This document shows, in pieces, positions 1 through 7,941 of a DNA stretch of 17,296 bases; the stretch's first letter is position 1; every line of letters begins with the position of its first letter. The notes beneath the pieces were generated by a model that searched no databases, was not told the DNA's origin, and was given only the letters and a program-made list of their open reading frames with translations. This stretch comes from Clostridia bacterium (GTDB taxonomy: Bacteria > Bacillota > Clostridia > Christensenellales > Aristaeellaceae): contig JAEDIV010000043.1 in assembly GCA_016296675.1 (NCBI GenBank), positions 1 to 17,296 on the forward strand. The letters are read 5' to 3'. Made by a program: the position numbers and the translations under genes.

Positions 1-52
1 AGGAAGTTATCTCCCTCTCCATACCTCTCCCGGAGGTTTGTTGATGATCTGA
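1..52 (+). other. Possible 3' end of an upstream gene
   Basis: The first 52 bases lead directly into an intrinsic terminator, so they are probably the 3' end of a transcript that starts outside the window. One frame is open from base 2 and ends in TGA at 50-52, immediately before the hairpin; another ends in TGA at 42-44. The sequence is too short to decide which frame is coding, or whether this is the end of a non-coding RNA instead. A small CCTC/GAGG hairpin lies at about 24-37. No product can be named. Confidence 0.3.
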
Positions 53-78
53 GGCGAGCCGTTTGGCTCGTCTTTTTT
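53..78 (+). terminator. Intrinsic terminator of the upstream unit
   Basis: An 8-bp stem, GGCGAGCC (53-60) with GGCTCGTC (65-72), has one G-T wobble and a GTTT loop, and is followed by six T (73-78). This is a typical Rho-independent terminator. It separates the unit entering from the left from the gene starting at 209. Confidence 0.85.
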
Positions 79-147
79 CAGCTCCACAGATGTGTGACAC
101 TTTGAATAAACAGTGATTACAAATGTTTGATTTATTGATTTGTTATA

Positions 148-177
148 TGGACTTAAAGATCATGTGCGTGTTATAAT
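148..177 (+). promoter_or_regulatory. Extended -10 promoter for the secreted DUF6273-like gene
   Basis: A perfect -10, TATAAT, lies at 172-177 with an extended-10 TG at 169-170. A weak -35 candidate, TGGACT, lies at 148-153 with an 18-bp spacer. The predicted RNA start near 184 gives a short leader of about 25 nt to the ATG at 209, with a GCGAGG ribosome binding site at 195-200. Confidence 0.65.
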
Positions 178-208
178 AAGCAAAAATGCTTAAAGCGAGG
201 AAAAATGT

Positions 209-1156
209 ATGAAAAAATCATTTGCAAAGATCTTGGCGATCGTGCTGGTTTTCGCTGGCCTCATTGCTGTTTTTCCGGCGGATGCGCTGGCCGGGTGCAA
301 TCATTTTACGTTTTGCTGCAGTTACGAAATCGGTATCCGTACGTGCGACAACTGCTATGAGTCCTACTCGCCTGTAAGAATCCTGCATCATATGTTTACA
401 TCCGATGAAGGCGTTGTCTTCTGCTGCTGCGGAGAAAAAGGTTCATATACGGATTCTCCGAAAGCGCCCAGCGGGAACCAAGGCAGTGTCGGAAAGGGCA
501 GTGTCGGAAAGGGCAGCAGCAGCTATAACAGCGGAGGCTACAATGGCGGCAGTCAGTATTCGAATTATATGCCGCAATTCAAAACTGTCCGGTTCGGAAG
601 CTTTGAGCAGGACAACAATCTCTACAACGGACAGGAACCCATCGAGTGGTATGTGATTTATTCCGACAGCCAGAAAGCGCTTCTGATCAGCCGTTTTGCG
701 CTGATCAACAAGCAGTTTAATGCGAATTGGACGAATGTGACCTGGGAGGATTCCACCATTCGCATCTGGCTGAACAACGATTTCTACTATTCCGCCTTTA
801 CATACAATGAAATGAATTCCATTCGCACCAATGGTATGGGCTATAATTCCTGGTACGGCAGATACGGCGAAATTACTACGGCGGATAATGTGTTTTTGCT
901 TTCTCTTGATGAAGTAACCAGATATATGGGCAGTGCGGCGAACCGCCTTGTCACGCCGACGCCTTATGCCACGGCAAAAGGCATTCAGACGATTAATGGT
1001 TACAACTGGTGGTGGCTGCGCACCATGGGCGATTCCAACAAAGTTGCACAGTTTGTCTTTGAAAACGGAAATACCAGTTCGATCGGCCGCGACGTATCCA
1101 GCTATGTCGGCGGCGTTCGTCCGGCGATCTGGGTGGATGCATCGGTAATTCATTGA
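209..1156 (+). CDS. Secreted or lipid-anchored cysteine-rich DUF6273-like protein
   Basis: A 315-residue exported protein of unknown function. Residues 1-28 form a signal peptide (MKKSFAK, then a hydrophobic core, then ADALAG). Cleavage could follow ALA28 as a normal signal peptidase I site. Alternatively L27-A-G-C30 fits a lipobox, which would make it a lipoprotein anchored at C30. Residues 30-75 are rich in cysteine (C30, C36, C37, C46, C49, C72, C73, C74), a pattern suited to metal binding or disulfides. A Gly/Ser linker at about 90-118 carries a short tandem repeat. Residues about 123-313 match my recollection of DUF6273: FGSF start, PIEWYVIY, a WxxSTIRxWLN segment, VFLLSLDE, WWWLRT, and the terminal GGVRPAIWVD. 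DUF6273 modules are common on surface proteins of gut Firmicutes and have no established activity. It has its own promoter and terminators on both sides, so it is monocistronic. Confidence 0.8.
   Translation: MKKSFAKILAIVLVFAGLIAVFPADALAGCNHFTFCCSYEIGIRTCDNCYESYSPVRILHHMFTSDEGVVFCCCGEKGSYTDSPKAPSGNQGSVGKGSVGKGSSSYNSGGYNGGSQYSNYMPQFKTVRFGSFEQDNNLYNGQEPIEWYVIYSDSQKALLISRFALINKQFNANWTNVTWEDSTIRIWLNNDFYYSAFTYNEMNSIRTNGMGYNSWYGRYGEITTADNVFLLSLDEVTRYMGSAANRLVTPTPYATAKGIQTINGYNWWWLRTMGDSNKVAQFVFENGNTSSIGRDVSSYVGGVRPAIWVDASVIH
482..511 (+). repeat. Two tandem 15-bp repeats inside the linker
   Basis: The 15-bp unit GGCAGTGTCGGAAAG occurs twice back to back (482-496 and 497-511) with no mismatch and is followed by a third partial start, GGCAGC. 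It encodes GSVGK twice in the flexible linker between the cysteine-rich part and the DUF6273-like domain. Perfect identity suggests recent slippage and possible copy-number variation. Confidence 0.85.
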
Positions 1157-1184
1157 AAATCATAAATTCATGGTTAGATTCTGG

Positions 1185-1222
1185 AAAAGCGCTTTCGTCC
1201 GCATCGGGCGTAAGCGCTTTTT
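1185..1222 (+). terminator. Intrinsic terminator after the DUF6273-like gene
   Basis: AAAAGCGCTT (1185-1194) pairs with AAGCGCTTTT (1212-1221). The inner arms CGTCC (1196-1200) and GGGCG (1206-1210) extend the stem, and a T-run reaches 1222. The stop codon of the preceding gene is about 30 nt upstream. Confidence 0.85.
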
Positions 1223-1234
1223 ACTCACCTCTAC

Positions 1235-1263
1235 TTGAAAAGCGCTGTCTTATGCGGTAGAAT
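1235..1263 (+). promoter_or_regulatory. Sigma-A-type promoter of the methyltransferase-helicase operon
   Basis: TTGAAA (1235-1240) and TAGAAT (1258-1263) each match consensus at 5 of 6 bases and are separated by exactly 17 bp. The promoter decides the start of the following gene. An upstream in-frame TTG at 1235 coincides with the -35 box and would lie outside the transcript, so the ATG at 1301 with GAGG at 1289-1292 is the real start. Confidence 0.75.
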
Positions 1264-1300
1264 AAAGAAAAACTCTGTTTTCAGAATCGAGGAAAAATAT

Positions 1301-2470
1301 ATGGCAAAAGCAATTCTTCGTCCTACCCGTGAAAGCCGCGTGCGCGGAGGGCATCCGTGGGTGTTTGCAAGCGATGTTGACAAGGTTGTGGGCGATTATG
1401 AACCGGGCGACGTTGTAAATGTCGAGAGCAGCAAGGGAACGTTTTTGGGAAAGGCGTTTTATAATCCGAAATCACAGATTGCGATAAGAATGATCACCTA
1501 TAAGGACGAAGTGATTGACGATGCGTTTTTTAGGCGTCGCGTTGAGACGGCCTGGGAATACAGAAAGCTGTTCTGTGATCCCATGTCCTGCCGCCTGATT
1601 TACTCGGAGTCCGACTATCTTCCGGGCCTGATCTGCGATAAGTTTAACGATGTGCTCGTCATCCAGTCGATGTCCCTTGGCATTGAAAAGTGGAAAGACG
1701 CCATTGTGAAGGCGCTGGTTGAAGTCGTAAACCCCAGAGGCATTTACGAAAGAAGCGATGTTCCTGTAAGAAGACTGGAAGGGCTTGAGCAGGTGACCGG
1801 ACTTCTGTACGGCGAGGTGCCGGATCGGGTTGAGATGAAGGAAAACGGAATTACCTTCATGGTGGACGTGAAAAACGGCCAGAAGACCGGATTTTTCCTG
1901 GATCAGAAGGAGAACCGGCGCGAAGTCATGCGCCTTTGCAAGGACAAGACCGTGCTCGACTGCTTTACACATAACGGTTCCTTTGCGCTGCATGCCGGAA
2001 AAGCCGGCGCAAAGAGCGTGCTCGGTGTTGACATTTCCGAGGAAGCGGTCGAAGTTGCGACGGAAAACGCGCGCATCAACGGCCTTGACAATGTACGGTT
2101 TGAAACCCACAACTGCTTTGACCATTTGAGAGAGCTTACCGACAACAAGGAAAAGTTTGACGTGGTCATCCTTGACCCGCCGGCGTTTACCAAGACGCGC
2201 GCGGCGGTTGAAAGCGCGCTCAGAGGCTATAAGGAGATCAACCTCAGAGGTTTGAGGCTTACCGTGAACGGAGGCTTCCTCGTCACCTGTTCCTGCTCCC
2301 AGCATGTTTCAAGCGAGCAGTTTATTAACATGATCAATACCGCCGCCCGAGACGCGAAAAAGCGCGTCCGCATGGTGGAATTCAGAACGCAGGGCCACGA
2401 TCATCCGATCCTGCCCGCGTCCAATGAGACTCAGTACCTGAAGTGCGCCATTCTTCAGGTGTTCGACTGA
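1301..2470 (+). CDS. rlmI: 23S rRNA (cytosine-C5) methyltransferase, RlmI family
   Basis: A 389-residue class I SAM-dependent methyltransferase of the RlmI/COG1092 family; the E. coli enzyme is about the same size and makes m5C1962 in 23S rRNA. The N-terminal part, about residues 1-75 (RGGHPWVFASDV, then PGDVVNV, then FLGKAFYNP), is a PUA RNA-binding domain. The central NGQKTGFFLDQKENR segment is typical of the family. SAM-binding motif I is LDCFTHNGSFALHAG from L219, followed by GVDIS. Motif IV is LDPPAF with D292-P-P. C330-S-C332-S contains the likely catalytic cysteine. The start is the ATG preceded by GAGG and lying downstream of the 1235-1263 promoter. Its stop overlaps the start of the helicase gene by one base, so the two are translationally coupled. 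Family membership is firm; the exact rRNA position in this organism is inferred. Confidence 0.88.
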   Translation: MAKAILRPTRESRVRGGHPWVFASDVDKVVGDYEPGDVVNVESSKGTFLGKAFYNPKSQIAIRMITYKDEVIDDAFFRRRVETAWEYRKLFCDPMSCRLIYSESDYLPGLICDKFNDVLVIQSMSLGIEKWKDAIVKALVEVVNPRGIYERSDVPVRRLEGLEQVTGLLYGEVPDRVEMKENGITFMVDVKNGQKTGFFLDQKENRREVMRLCKDKTVLDCFTHNGSFALHAGKAGAKSVLGVDISEEAVEVATENARINGLDNVRFETHNCFDHLRELTDNKEKFDVVILDPPAFTKTRAAVESALRGYKEINLRGLRLTVNGGFLVTCSCSQHVSSEQFINMINTAARDAKKRVRMVEFRTQGHDHPILPASNETQYLKCAILQVFD

Positions 2471-4800
2471 TGAGCTCACTTGACAAAACGGCGCGCGCCG
2501 TCAATGTGCGCACGCTTGCAGAAGTTTATTATGAGGCCGGCGATTTATTCGCCGACCTTAATCGTATAGACAGAATGCAGGAAGGCCTGAAAGGGCACCT
2601 CATGGTGCAGTCGGCGTATTCCAAGGACTACAAAGCGGAAGTGCCGGTGCGGCTTGAATGCACGGTTGAGGGCGTTGACCTCATTGTGCAGGGCCGGGTG
2701 GACGGGCTGATTTTGACGGAGGACGCATGCACGGTTGAAGAAATCAAGACCACGCGCATGCCGCCTGAGACGATTTCGGATAACGACTATCCGGTTCACT
2801 GGGCGCAGGCGGAAATTTACGCCTATATCGTCACAACGAAAAACAACCTTCCGGCTGCGACGGTCAGGCTTGTCTACGCGTCGCTTAGCGGTGCAAGGGC
2901 GTCCTTTACGCGCATTTACACGCACGAAAAGCTCAAAACGCTCTTTGAAACATACGCAAGCGTGTACGCCGGACGGGTATTCATGATGGATTCATGGAAG
3001 CATGCCTCGCTTCCCACCATGCGCGATCTGCCCTTTCCGTTTGAAAGCTACCGCGCGGGGCAGAGGGAAATGGCAGCACGGGCGTATCTTGCGATCCGGG
3101 ACAAAAAGAAGCTGCTCATTGAAGCGCCGACCGGCATCGGAAAGACTGCGGCGGCATTGTTCCCGGCGATCAAAGCGCTGGGCGAAGGGCTGGCCGAGAC
3201 GGTTTTTTATCTGACTGCGCGTTCGACTGGGCGAAAGGCAGCGGAAAATGCGCTTGAATTGATGCGCCAAAAGGGGCTGTCCGTCAGAAGCGTATCGATC
3301 ACCGCGAAGAAAAAAGCGTGTCCGATGATGGAGATGCGCTGCGATCCGGAGATCTGCCCGTATGCAAACGGCTATTTTGACCGGCAGCGGGAAGCGATTT
3401 TAAGGTCCTATGAAAGGGAAGCGTGGAGCGATGAAGAGATAAGGGCGCTTTCCGAAGAGCACCGCCTCTGTCCTTTTGAGCTTTCGCTTGCGCTTTCAGA
3501 AACGGCGGACGTGGTCATCTGCGATTATAACTATGTGTTCGATCCGGCGGTCCGCTTAAGACGCTTTTTTGACAGAAAGGGTTCGTATATCCTTTTGATC
3601 GACGAGGCGCACAACCTTGTGCCGCGCGCAAGGGATATGTATTCGGCGGATCTGGGCGATAAGGAAATTTCGGAACTGCGGCGCGAGGTGGGGCGCGAAG
3701 ACGGGCGGAAATCGCCATTGTATCTTGCGCTTACCCACCTATACCATGCGCTTTCAAAGGACACGGAAAACGAACTTTCAACCGAGCTTCCGGGCGAGTT
3801 TCTCAATAGTGTAAAGGCATTTATCGAGGAAGCAAAGCCGTTTCTTTCTTATCCGTCGCCGTATCGGGGCAAGCTTGCCGATGTGTTTTTCAAGGCGAAC
3901 GGCTTTGTGCGCGCGTCGGACGATTTTGATGAGAAAACGCACAGAACGCTGATTATGCCTGAAGGAAAGCGGTCGAGAATCAAGATCTGGTGCTGGAATC
4001 CGACGGCGCGGCTTTCGAAGGCCATGAAGCGCATGCGGGGAACCGTTCTTTTTTCCGCAACGCTTTCGCCAATTCAGCACTATGCATCCATTCTGTCCCT
4101 GGATCGGGACGCGGGGGATATGTCGCTTGTGCTGCCTTCCCCGTTTCCGAAGGAGAATCTTTTCTGCGCATCCCTTTTCATTCCCACGCGCTACCGGATG
4201 CGCGAGGAGAGCGCGGGGCGCGTTGCCAGGGCGATATACGACATGGTATCGGTCAAAACGGGCAATTATCTTGCGTGCTTTCCGAGTCATGCGTATTTAA
4301 ACAGCGTGGCGGAAGTTTTTATGAGCATGTATCCGGATGTGCGCGTGTCCCTTCAGACGCGCGATATGTCGCAGGCCGACAGGGAAATATATTTAAGCGA
4401 ATTTGAGGAAAATCCGAAAAACAGCATGGTCGCGTTCATTGCCATGGGCGGCGTGTTTTCTGAGGGCGTGGATCTTCCCGGCGACAAACTGATCGGCGCG
4501 GCGATTGTGGGCGTGGGCCTTCCGCAGATTTCCTTTGAGGGCGATTGCCTTAAGGAACTGTATGAGGAGGCAAACGGCCGAGGCTTTGAAACCGCCTATG
4601 TCTATCCGGGCGCCGGCAAATGCCTGCAGGCGGCGGGCCGCGTGATCCGCACGGAGACGGATCGGGGCGTTGTTCTTTTTATCGACGAAAGGTATCGCTC
4701 AAAGGAGTACAAAAGCCTGCTTGCGCCAAGGTATACGCCCTCGGCGATGGATGAAAGGAAACTAACAGGAGCTCTTATGGATTTCTGGGCGGAAACGTAG
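2470..4800 (+). CDS. DinG/XPD-like ATP-dependent DNA helicase with N-terminal PD-(D/E)XK nuclease-like domain
   Basis: A 776-residue superfamily 2 helicase. Residues about 1-165 resemble a Cas4/RecB-like PD-(D/E)XK fold: D78 in GRVDGL and E91-I-K93 in VEEIKTT form the nuclease signature, and Q/Y residues follow in AQAEIYAY. The helicase part has Walker A APTGIGKT (K225), DEAH at 378-381, an FSATLSP motif and motif VI QAAGRVIR (Q720-R727). C284, C291, C296 and C334 lie between motifs I and II, where XPD/DinG enzymes hold a 4Fe-4S cluster. Such proteins unwind DNA 5'-3' in repair. The start is the ATG at 2470, overlapping the upstream TGA by one base, with AGGTG at 2457-2461. An in-frame ATG at 2443 lies deeper inside the upstream gene and is less likely. 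Whether the nuclease site is active, and the substrate, are unknown. Confidence 0.87.
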   Translation: MSSLDKTARAVNVRTLAEVYYEAGDLFADLNRIDRMQEGLKGHLMVQSAYSKDYKAEVPVRLECTVEGVDLIVQGRVDGLILTEDACTVEEIKTTRMPPETISDNDYPVHWAQAEIYAYIVTTKNNLPAATVRLVYASLSGARASFTRIYTHEKLKTLFETYASVYAGRVFMMDSWKHASLPTMRDLPFPFESYRAGQREMAARAYLAIRDKKKLLIEAPTGIGKTAAALFPAIKALGEGLAETVFYLTARSTGRKAAENALELMRQKGLSVRSVSITAKKKACPMMEMRCDPEICPYANGYFDRQREAILRSYEREAWSDEEIRALSEEHRLCPFELSLALSETADVVICDYNYVFDPAVRLRRFFDRKGSYILLIDEAHNLVPRARDMYSADLGDKEISELRREVGREDGRKSPLYLALTHLYHALSKDTENELSTELPGEFLNSVKAFIEEAKPFLSYPSPYRGKLADVFFKANGFVRASDDFDEKTHRTLIMPEGKRSRIKIWCWNPTARLSKAMKRMRGTVLFSATLSPIQHYASILSLDRDAGDMSLVLPSPFPKENLFCASLFIPTRYRMREESAGRVARAIYDMVSVKTGNYLACFPSHAYLNSVAEVFMSMYPDVRVSLQTRDMSQADREIYLSEFEENPKNSMVAFIAMGGVFSEGVDLPGDKLIGAAIVGVGLPQISFEGDCLKELYEEANGRGFETAYVYPGAGKCLQAAGRVIRTETDRGVVLFIDERYRSKEYKSLLAPRYTPSAMDERKLTGALMDFWAET

Positions 4801-4827
4801 CTATCCGCCCTCAAATCTTATTTTTTC
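4787..4827 (+). terminator. Weak candidate terminator after the helicase gene
   Basis: GGGCGGA (4787-4793) and TCCGCCC (4804-4810) form a 7-bp stem around the helicase stop codon. A T-rich stretch ending in six T (4822-4827) follows, but 11 nt away from the stem, which is far for a classical terminator. Confidence 0.4.
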
Positions 4828-4858
4828 GCCTGAAAATCCTGTTTTTCAAAAAAGTAGC

Positions 4859-4889
4859 TTGCTTGTGACGCAGCGTTATGATGTATACT
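4859..4889 (+). promoter_or_regulatory. Candidate promoter of the MerR-ABC operon
   Basis: A good -10, TATACT, lies at 4884-4889. The -35 is weak: TTGCTT at 4859-4864 gives a 19-bp spacer, the over-long spacing seen at MerR-activated promoters, while TTGTGA at 4863-4868 gives 15 bp. The 19-bp reading would fit autoregulation by the MerR protein encoded next, but no clear inverted-repeat operator was seen. Confidence 0.4.
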
Positions 4890-4896
4890 GCTTATG

Positions 4897-4904
4897 AAAG
4901 GAGG
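4897..4904 (+). promoter_or_regulatory. Strong ribosome binding site selecting a GTG start
   Basis: AAAGGAGG is a perfect anti-16S match placed 7 nt before the GTG at 4912. It fixes that GTG as the start of the MerR-type gene; no ATG fits the site. Confidence 0.85.
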
Positions 4905-4911
4905 TTGAGCT

Positions 4912-5655
4912 GTGCCGAATTATTCGACGGGAGAGGTTGCGAAGATGCTGAATGTGACGGTCAGAACCGTTCAGTATTATGATCAGAGGAATCTGGTTTC
5001 GCCTTCGTTTCTGACCGACGGCGGGCGCAGGATGTATTCGGAAAACGACGTTATGCGTTTAAAGGCCATTTGCTATCTGCGCGATATTGGACTTCCGATT
5101 GCGAGCATTCAGAAACTCATTCAGGAAGAGCACCCGGAAAACGTGATAGGGATGCTGATTGAAGAGCAGAAAAAGGAACTTTCGGACGAAATTACGCAAA
5201 GGCAAAAGAAGCTTTCCCGGCTGGAAGCGCTTCAGCGGGGCATCCGGGAGTCCGAGAATTTCTCCCTGCATTCCATAAGCGACATAGCGTTCCGCATGGA
5301 CGACAGACGGAAACTTCATAAGCTGTACATCAAAATGCTGCTCTTTGCCCTCATTCTGGAGGCGCTTGAATGGATATTTGTGCTGGTGGGATTTATAAAG
5401 GGCGTATGGATTCCCATCATATTGTATCTGCCCATCCTGGCGTTGGGATGCGTTTTGATTTCGTATTATTACATCAAAAAGGTGCAGTTCATCTGCCCCG
5501 ACTGCCACGCGGTGTTTACGCCCCGGAAAATGGAAATGCTCTTTGCAAGGCATACTTTGCGAACCCGAAATCTCACCTGCCCCCATTGCGGGCACAAAGG
5601 GTTCTGCGTTGAAGTGTATAAGCGCGATCAATGGGAGGAAAAGGAAAGTGCTTGA
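4912..5655 (+). CDS. MerR-type regulator with two membrane segments and a zinc ribbon
   Basis: A 247-residue protein that begins with a MerR winged-helix DNA-binding domain (residues 1-72: YSTGEVAKMLNVTVRTVQYYD, then GGRRMYSENDV, then LKAICYLRDIGL). A coiled-coil dimerization helix follows at about 80-115. Unlike classical MerR proteins it then has two hydrophobic segments, about 139-162 and 165-187, and a C-terminal zinc ribbon with C195-x2-C198 and C223-x2-C226. This predicts a membrane-tethered regulator with a metal-binding tail. GTG start set by AAAGGAGG. Its last 8 bases overlap the start of the ABC ATPase gene, so regulator and transporter are made together and it probably senses a substrate of, or stress handled by, that transporter. 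No effector-binding domain known from drug-sensing MerR proteins (GyrI-like) is present. Zinc as ligand is inferred from the cysteine pairs. Confidence 0.82.
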   Translation: MPNYSTGEVAKMLNVTVRTVQYYDQRNLVSPSFLTDGGRRMYSENDVMRLKAICYLRDIGLPIASIQKLIQEEHPENVIGMLIEEQKKELSDEITQRQKKLSRLEALQRGIRESENFSLHSISDIAFRMDDRRKLHKLYIKMLLFALILEALEWIFVLVGFIKGVWIPIILYLPILALGCVLISYYYIKKVQFICPDCHAVFTPRKMEMLFARHTLRTRNLTCPHCGHKGFCVEVYKRDQWEEKESA

Positions 5656-6364
5656 AGTAAAAAATGTCACTAAGCTCTATCCGGGCTCGGAGAAAGGCAT
5701 AAAAAATGTATCGATGCACGTAAGGCCCGGCGATATCCACGCCTTCATCGGCCCCAACGGCGCGGGAAAAACCACGCTGATCAAAGCGGTTTCGGGCATT
5801 CATTCCTTTGACGAGGGCGAAATTCTGATCGGCGGCGTCTCCATCAGGGATAATCCCATGGAGGCGAAAAAGAAATTTGCCTGCATTCCGGACAACCCTG
5901 ATATTTATGAATATCTGACCGGCATTCAGTTTTTGAATTTTATCGGCGATATATTCAGGATCGATGATCAAACGCGAAAACAGCGCATAACAAAATATGC
6001 AGATGCGTTTGAAATCACGGATGCGCTGAACGCGCTGATTTCCACCTATTCCCACGGCATGAAGCAGAAGCTTGTGATTATTTCTGCGCTGATTCATGCG
6101 CCGAAGCTTTTGATTCTCGACGAGCCGTTTGTCGGGCTGGATCCCAAGGCCAGCATAACGCTTCGGACCTTTATGCGGGAAATCTGTGATCAGGGCGGCG
6201 CGATTCTGTTTTCAACGCATGTGCTGGAAGTGGCGGAAAAGCTGTCAAACCGCGTTTCTATCATCAAGGACGGCATGATTTTTGCCGAGGGCGACATGGA
6301 TAAGGTGGTTAAAGAAGGCAGGACGCTTGAGGACATCTTTATGGAGGTGGCAGCGGATGTATAA
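5648..6364 (+). CDS. ABC transporter ATP-binding protein
   Basis: A 238-residue nucleotide-binding subunit of an ABC-2-type exporter. Walker A is GPNGAGKTT with K41. The signature is YSHGMKQK (134-141), a variant common in this exporter class. Walker B plus catalytic glutamate is LLILDEPFVGLD (D158, E159), and the H-loop is STH191. The start is GTG at 5648, with GGAGG at 5634-5638 nine nt upstream and the natural N-terminus LEVKNVTKLYPG; the open frame upstream of it is inside the regulator gene and not expected to be coding. It overlaps the regulator by 8 nt at its start and the permease by 8 nt at its end. It should bind the cytoplasmic face of the permease as a homodimer and power export or membrane-linked work; the substrate is not visible. 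Confidence 0.88.
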   Translation: MLEVKNVTKLYPGSEKGIKNVSMHVRPGDIHAFIGPNGAGKTTLIKAVSGIHSFDEGEILIGGVSIRDNPMEAKKKFACIPDNPDIYEYLTGIQFLNFIGDIFRIDDQTRKQRITKYADAFEITDALNALISTYSHGMKQKLVIISALIHAPKLLILDEPFVGLDPKASITLRTFMREICDQGGAILFSTHVLEVAEKLSNRVSIIKDGMIFAEGDMDKVVKEGRTLEDIFMEVAADV

Positions 6365-7937
6365 AGAAATTCTGCTGCTTACGCGCCTTGAAAACCTGAA
6401 CCTGTACGGCCTGAACCGCCTCAAATATACGACCGACAAAAAAGAAAGACGCAGATGCTTTCTGCTTGCGGGCGTTTGGGTCTTCGTCATTCTCATTTTA
6501 TTGGGGTATTCGGGCGGCTACGCTTACGCGCTTCATTATATGGGGCTGACGCACGCCGTTCCGGCGCTGTTTGTATCCCTTATTTCCTTGATCCTTTTGT
6601 TTTTCGGCATGTTTTCATCGCCGGCCAGCCTGTTCCGCAAAAACGGCTATGACTTTTTAAGCGCGCTGCCCATTCGTCCCTTTTCCATTGTGGCAAGCCG
6701 CCTGATCCGCATATATGCGGAGGATCTTGTGATCTGCGTCATGGCGACGCTTCCGGCGATCGGGGTTTATGCATATTTTGCCCGCCCGGATTTTCTGTTC
6801 TTCCCTGCGTGGGTCGTGTCTGTATTGTATCTGCCGCTGATACCGATGAGCCTTTCCGTTTTGTTCGGGGCGGTTATCTCGCTTCTTTCCTCGGTGTTCA
6901 AGAAAAAAGCGCCGTTTCAGGCGCTGATCACGGTGTTGTTTGTCGTCTGCCTCCTTTTCGGAAGCTCGTATCTGACAAATATGGAGGATGAGCTTTCGCT
7001 CGAAGCGATCAGAAGCATAACCGAGATGGTCTTAAAATCGCTGGAAAAAACGTATCTGCCGGCGGCATGGATCGGGAGAATTGCCGTTCAGAAATACGAC
7101 GGGCTTTTTCCGCTTGTGGGTTTTAGTATCGTTCTGATTGCCGGCGCGGCATTTATTACCGATCGGATTTTTCCCTTTGTCCTGAAGTATTCCGGCGCAA
7201 AGAGTGAACGGAAGGCCTTTCATGCGGACAGAAGCGTGAAATCCGCTTCCATCATGTCCGCATTGATTGTACGCGAATTCAAGCGCTATTTTGCTTCCAA
7301 TATTTATCTTTTAAACACCATCATTTCGCCTGTCATGGCGGTGGGGATGGCGGTCATGTTCGCGGTGAGCGGCGTGGATTCGGTGATTTCGGTGCTGCCG
7401 TTTGACTTGAATTTTCCGCTCGTCAGCGCATTTCTGATTGGCGCCGTTTCCTCGCTCATGCCGCCCAGCGCTGTCTCCATATCGATGGAGGGAAAAACTT
7501 GGTGGCTGATTAAGACATTGCCTATAGAAACAAAACACATTCTGGGCGCGAAAATTTTAATGAGCGTCCTAATGCATGCGCCGTTTCTTTTGATTGCCGC
7601 CATCCTGAATGCCGTTTCCTTTGCACCGGATGCGCTGAATGCAGTCGTTATGCTTCTTGCGCCTTTTGCTCTGGATATCTTTGCCTGCACATGGGCGCTT
7701 TTCATTGGAACAAAGTTTCCCCGTTTTGACTGGGAAAACGAGGTGTATGTCGTAAAGCAAAGCGCCGCAGCAGGCGTCGGCGGCATGACGGCTCCCGTGA
7801 TTGCGATTGCTTTTACTCTTCCGGTTGTGATCTTTGGAACAATGCTGTCTGCGGTTTTGTCCTTGCTTGCTGCTGTTTTTGCGGCGCGTATCCTTGTGAA
7901 GATCGTTATGAAGACAAACTTGTTGGACATGGAATGA
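6357..7937 (+). CDS. ABC-2-type transporter permease
   Basis: A 526-residue polytopic membrane protein with about 12 hydrophobic segments, resembling the large 'putative ABC transporter permease subunit' type of Firmicutes. Landmarks are an early pair of helices after a basic N-terminus (TTDKKERRRC), the LFRKNGYDFLSALPI loop, and a second-half EGKTWWLIKTLPIETKHILGAKI segment that mirrors the first; such paired motifs are typical of these duplicated permeases. The start is the ATG at 6357, 6 nt after GGAGGTGG (6343-6350), overlapping the ATPase stop by 8 nt (ATGTATAA). An in-frame ATG at 6282 would lie 75 bases inside the ATPase gene and was rejected. It forms the membrane channel for the ATPase encoded before it. 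The substrate is unknown, with drugs, peptides or lipids all possible. Confidence 0.82.
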   Translation: MYKEILLLTRLENLNLYGLNRLKYTTDKKERRRCFLLAGVWVFVILILLGYSGGYAYALHYMGLTHAVPALFVSLISLILLFFGMFSSPASLFRKNGYDFLSALPIRPFSIVASRLIRIYAEDLVICVMATLPAIGVYAYFARPDFLFFPAWVVSVLYLPLIPMSLSVLFGAVISLLSSVFKKKAPFQALITVLFVVCLLFGSSYLTNMEDELSLEAIRSITEMVLKSLEKTYLPAAWIGRIAVQKYDGLFPLVGFSIVLIAGAAFITDRIFPFVLKYSGAKSERKAFHADRSVKSASIMSALIVREFKRYFASNIYLLNTIISPVMAVGMAVMFAVSGVDSVISVLPFDLNFPLVSAFLIGAVSSLMPPSAVSISMEGKTWWLIKTLPIETKHILGAKILMSVLMHAPFLLIAAILNAVSFAPDALNAVVMLLAPFALDIFACTWALFIGTKFPRFDWENEVYVVKQSAAAGVGGMTAPVIAIAFTLPVVIFGTMLSAVLSLLAAVFAARILVKIVMKTNLLDME

Positions 7938-7941
7938 ACGC

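Noticed and set aside
1235..1300. Upstream in-frame TTG start adding 22 residues to the RlmI-type protein
   Set aside because: The TTG is the -35 box of a good promoter whose transcript would begin after it, and the ATG at 1301 has its own ribosome binding site and a family-typical N-terminus.
2443..2469. Earlier ATG for the helicase gene
   Set aside because: It lies inside the preceding gene without a clear ribosome binding site, whereas ATG 2470 gives the usual stop-start overlap with AGGTG at good spacing.
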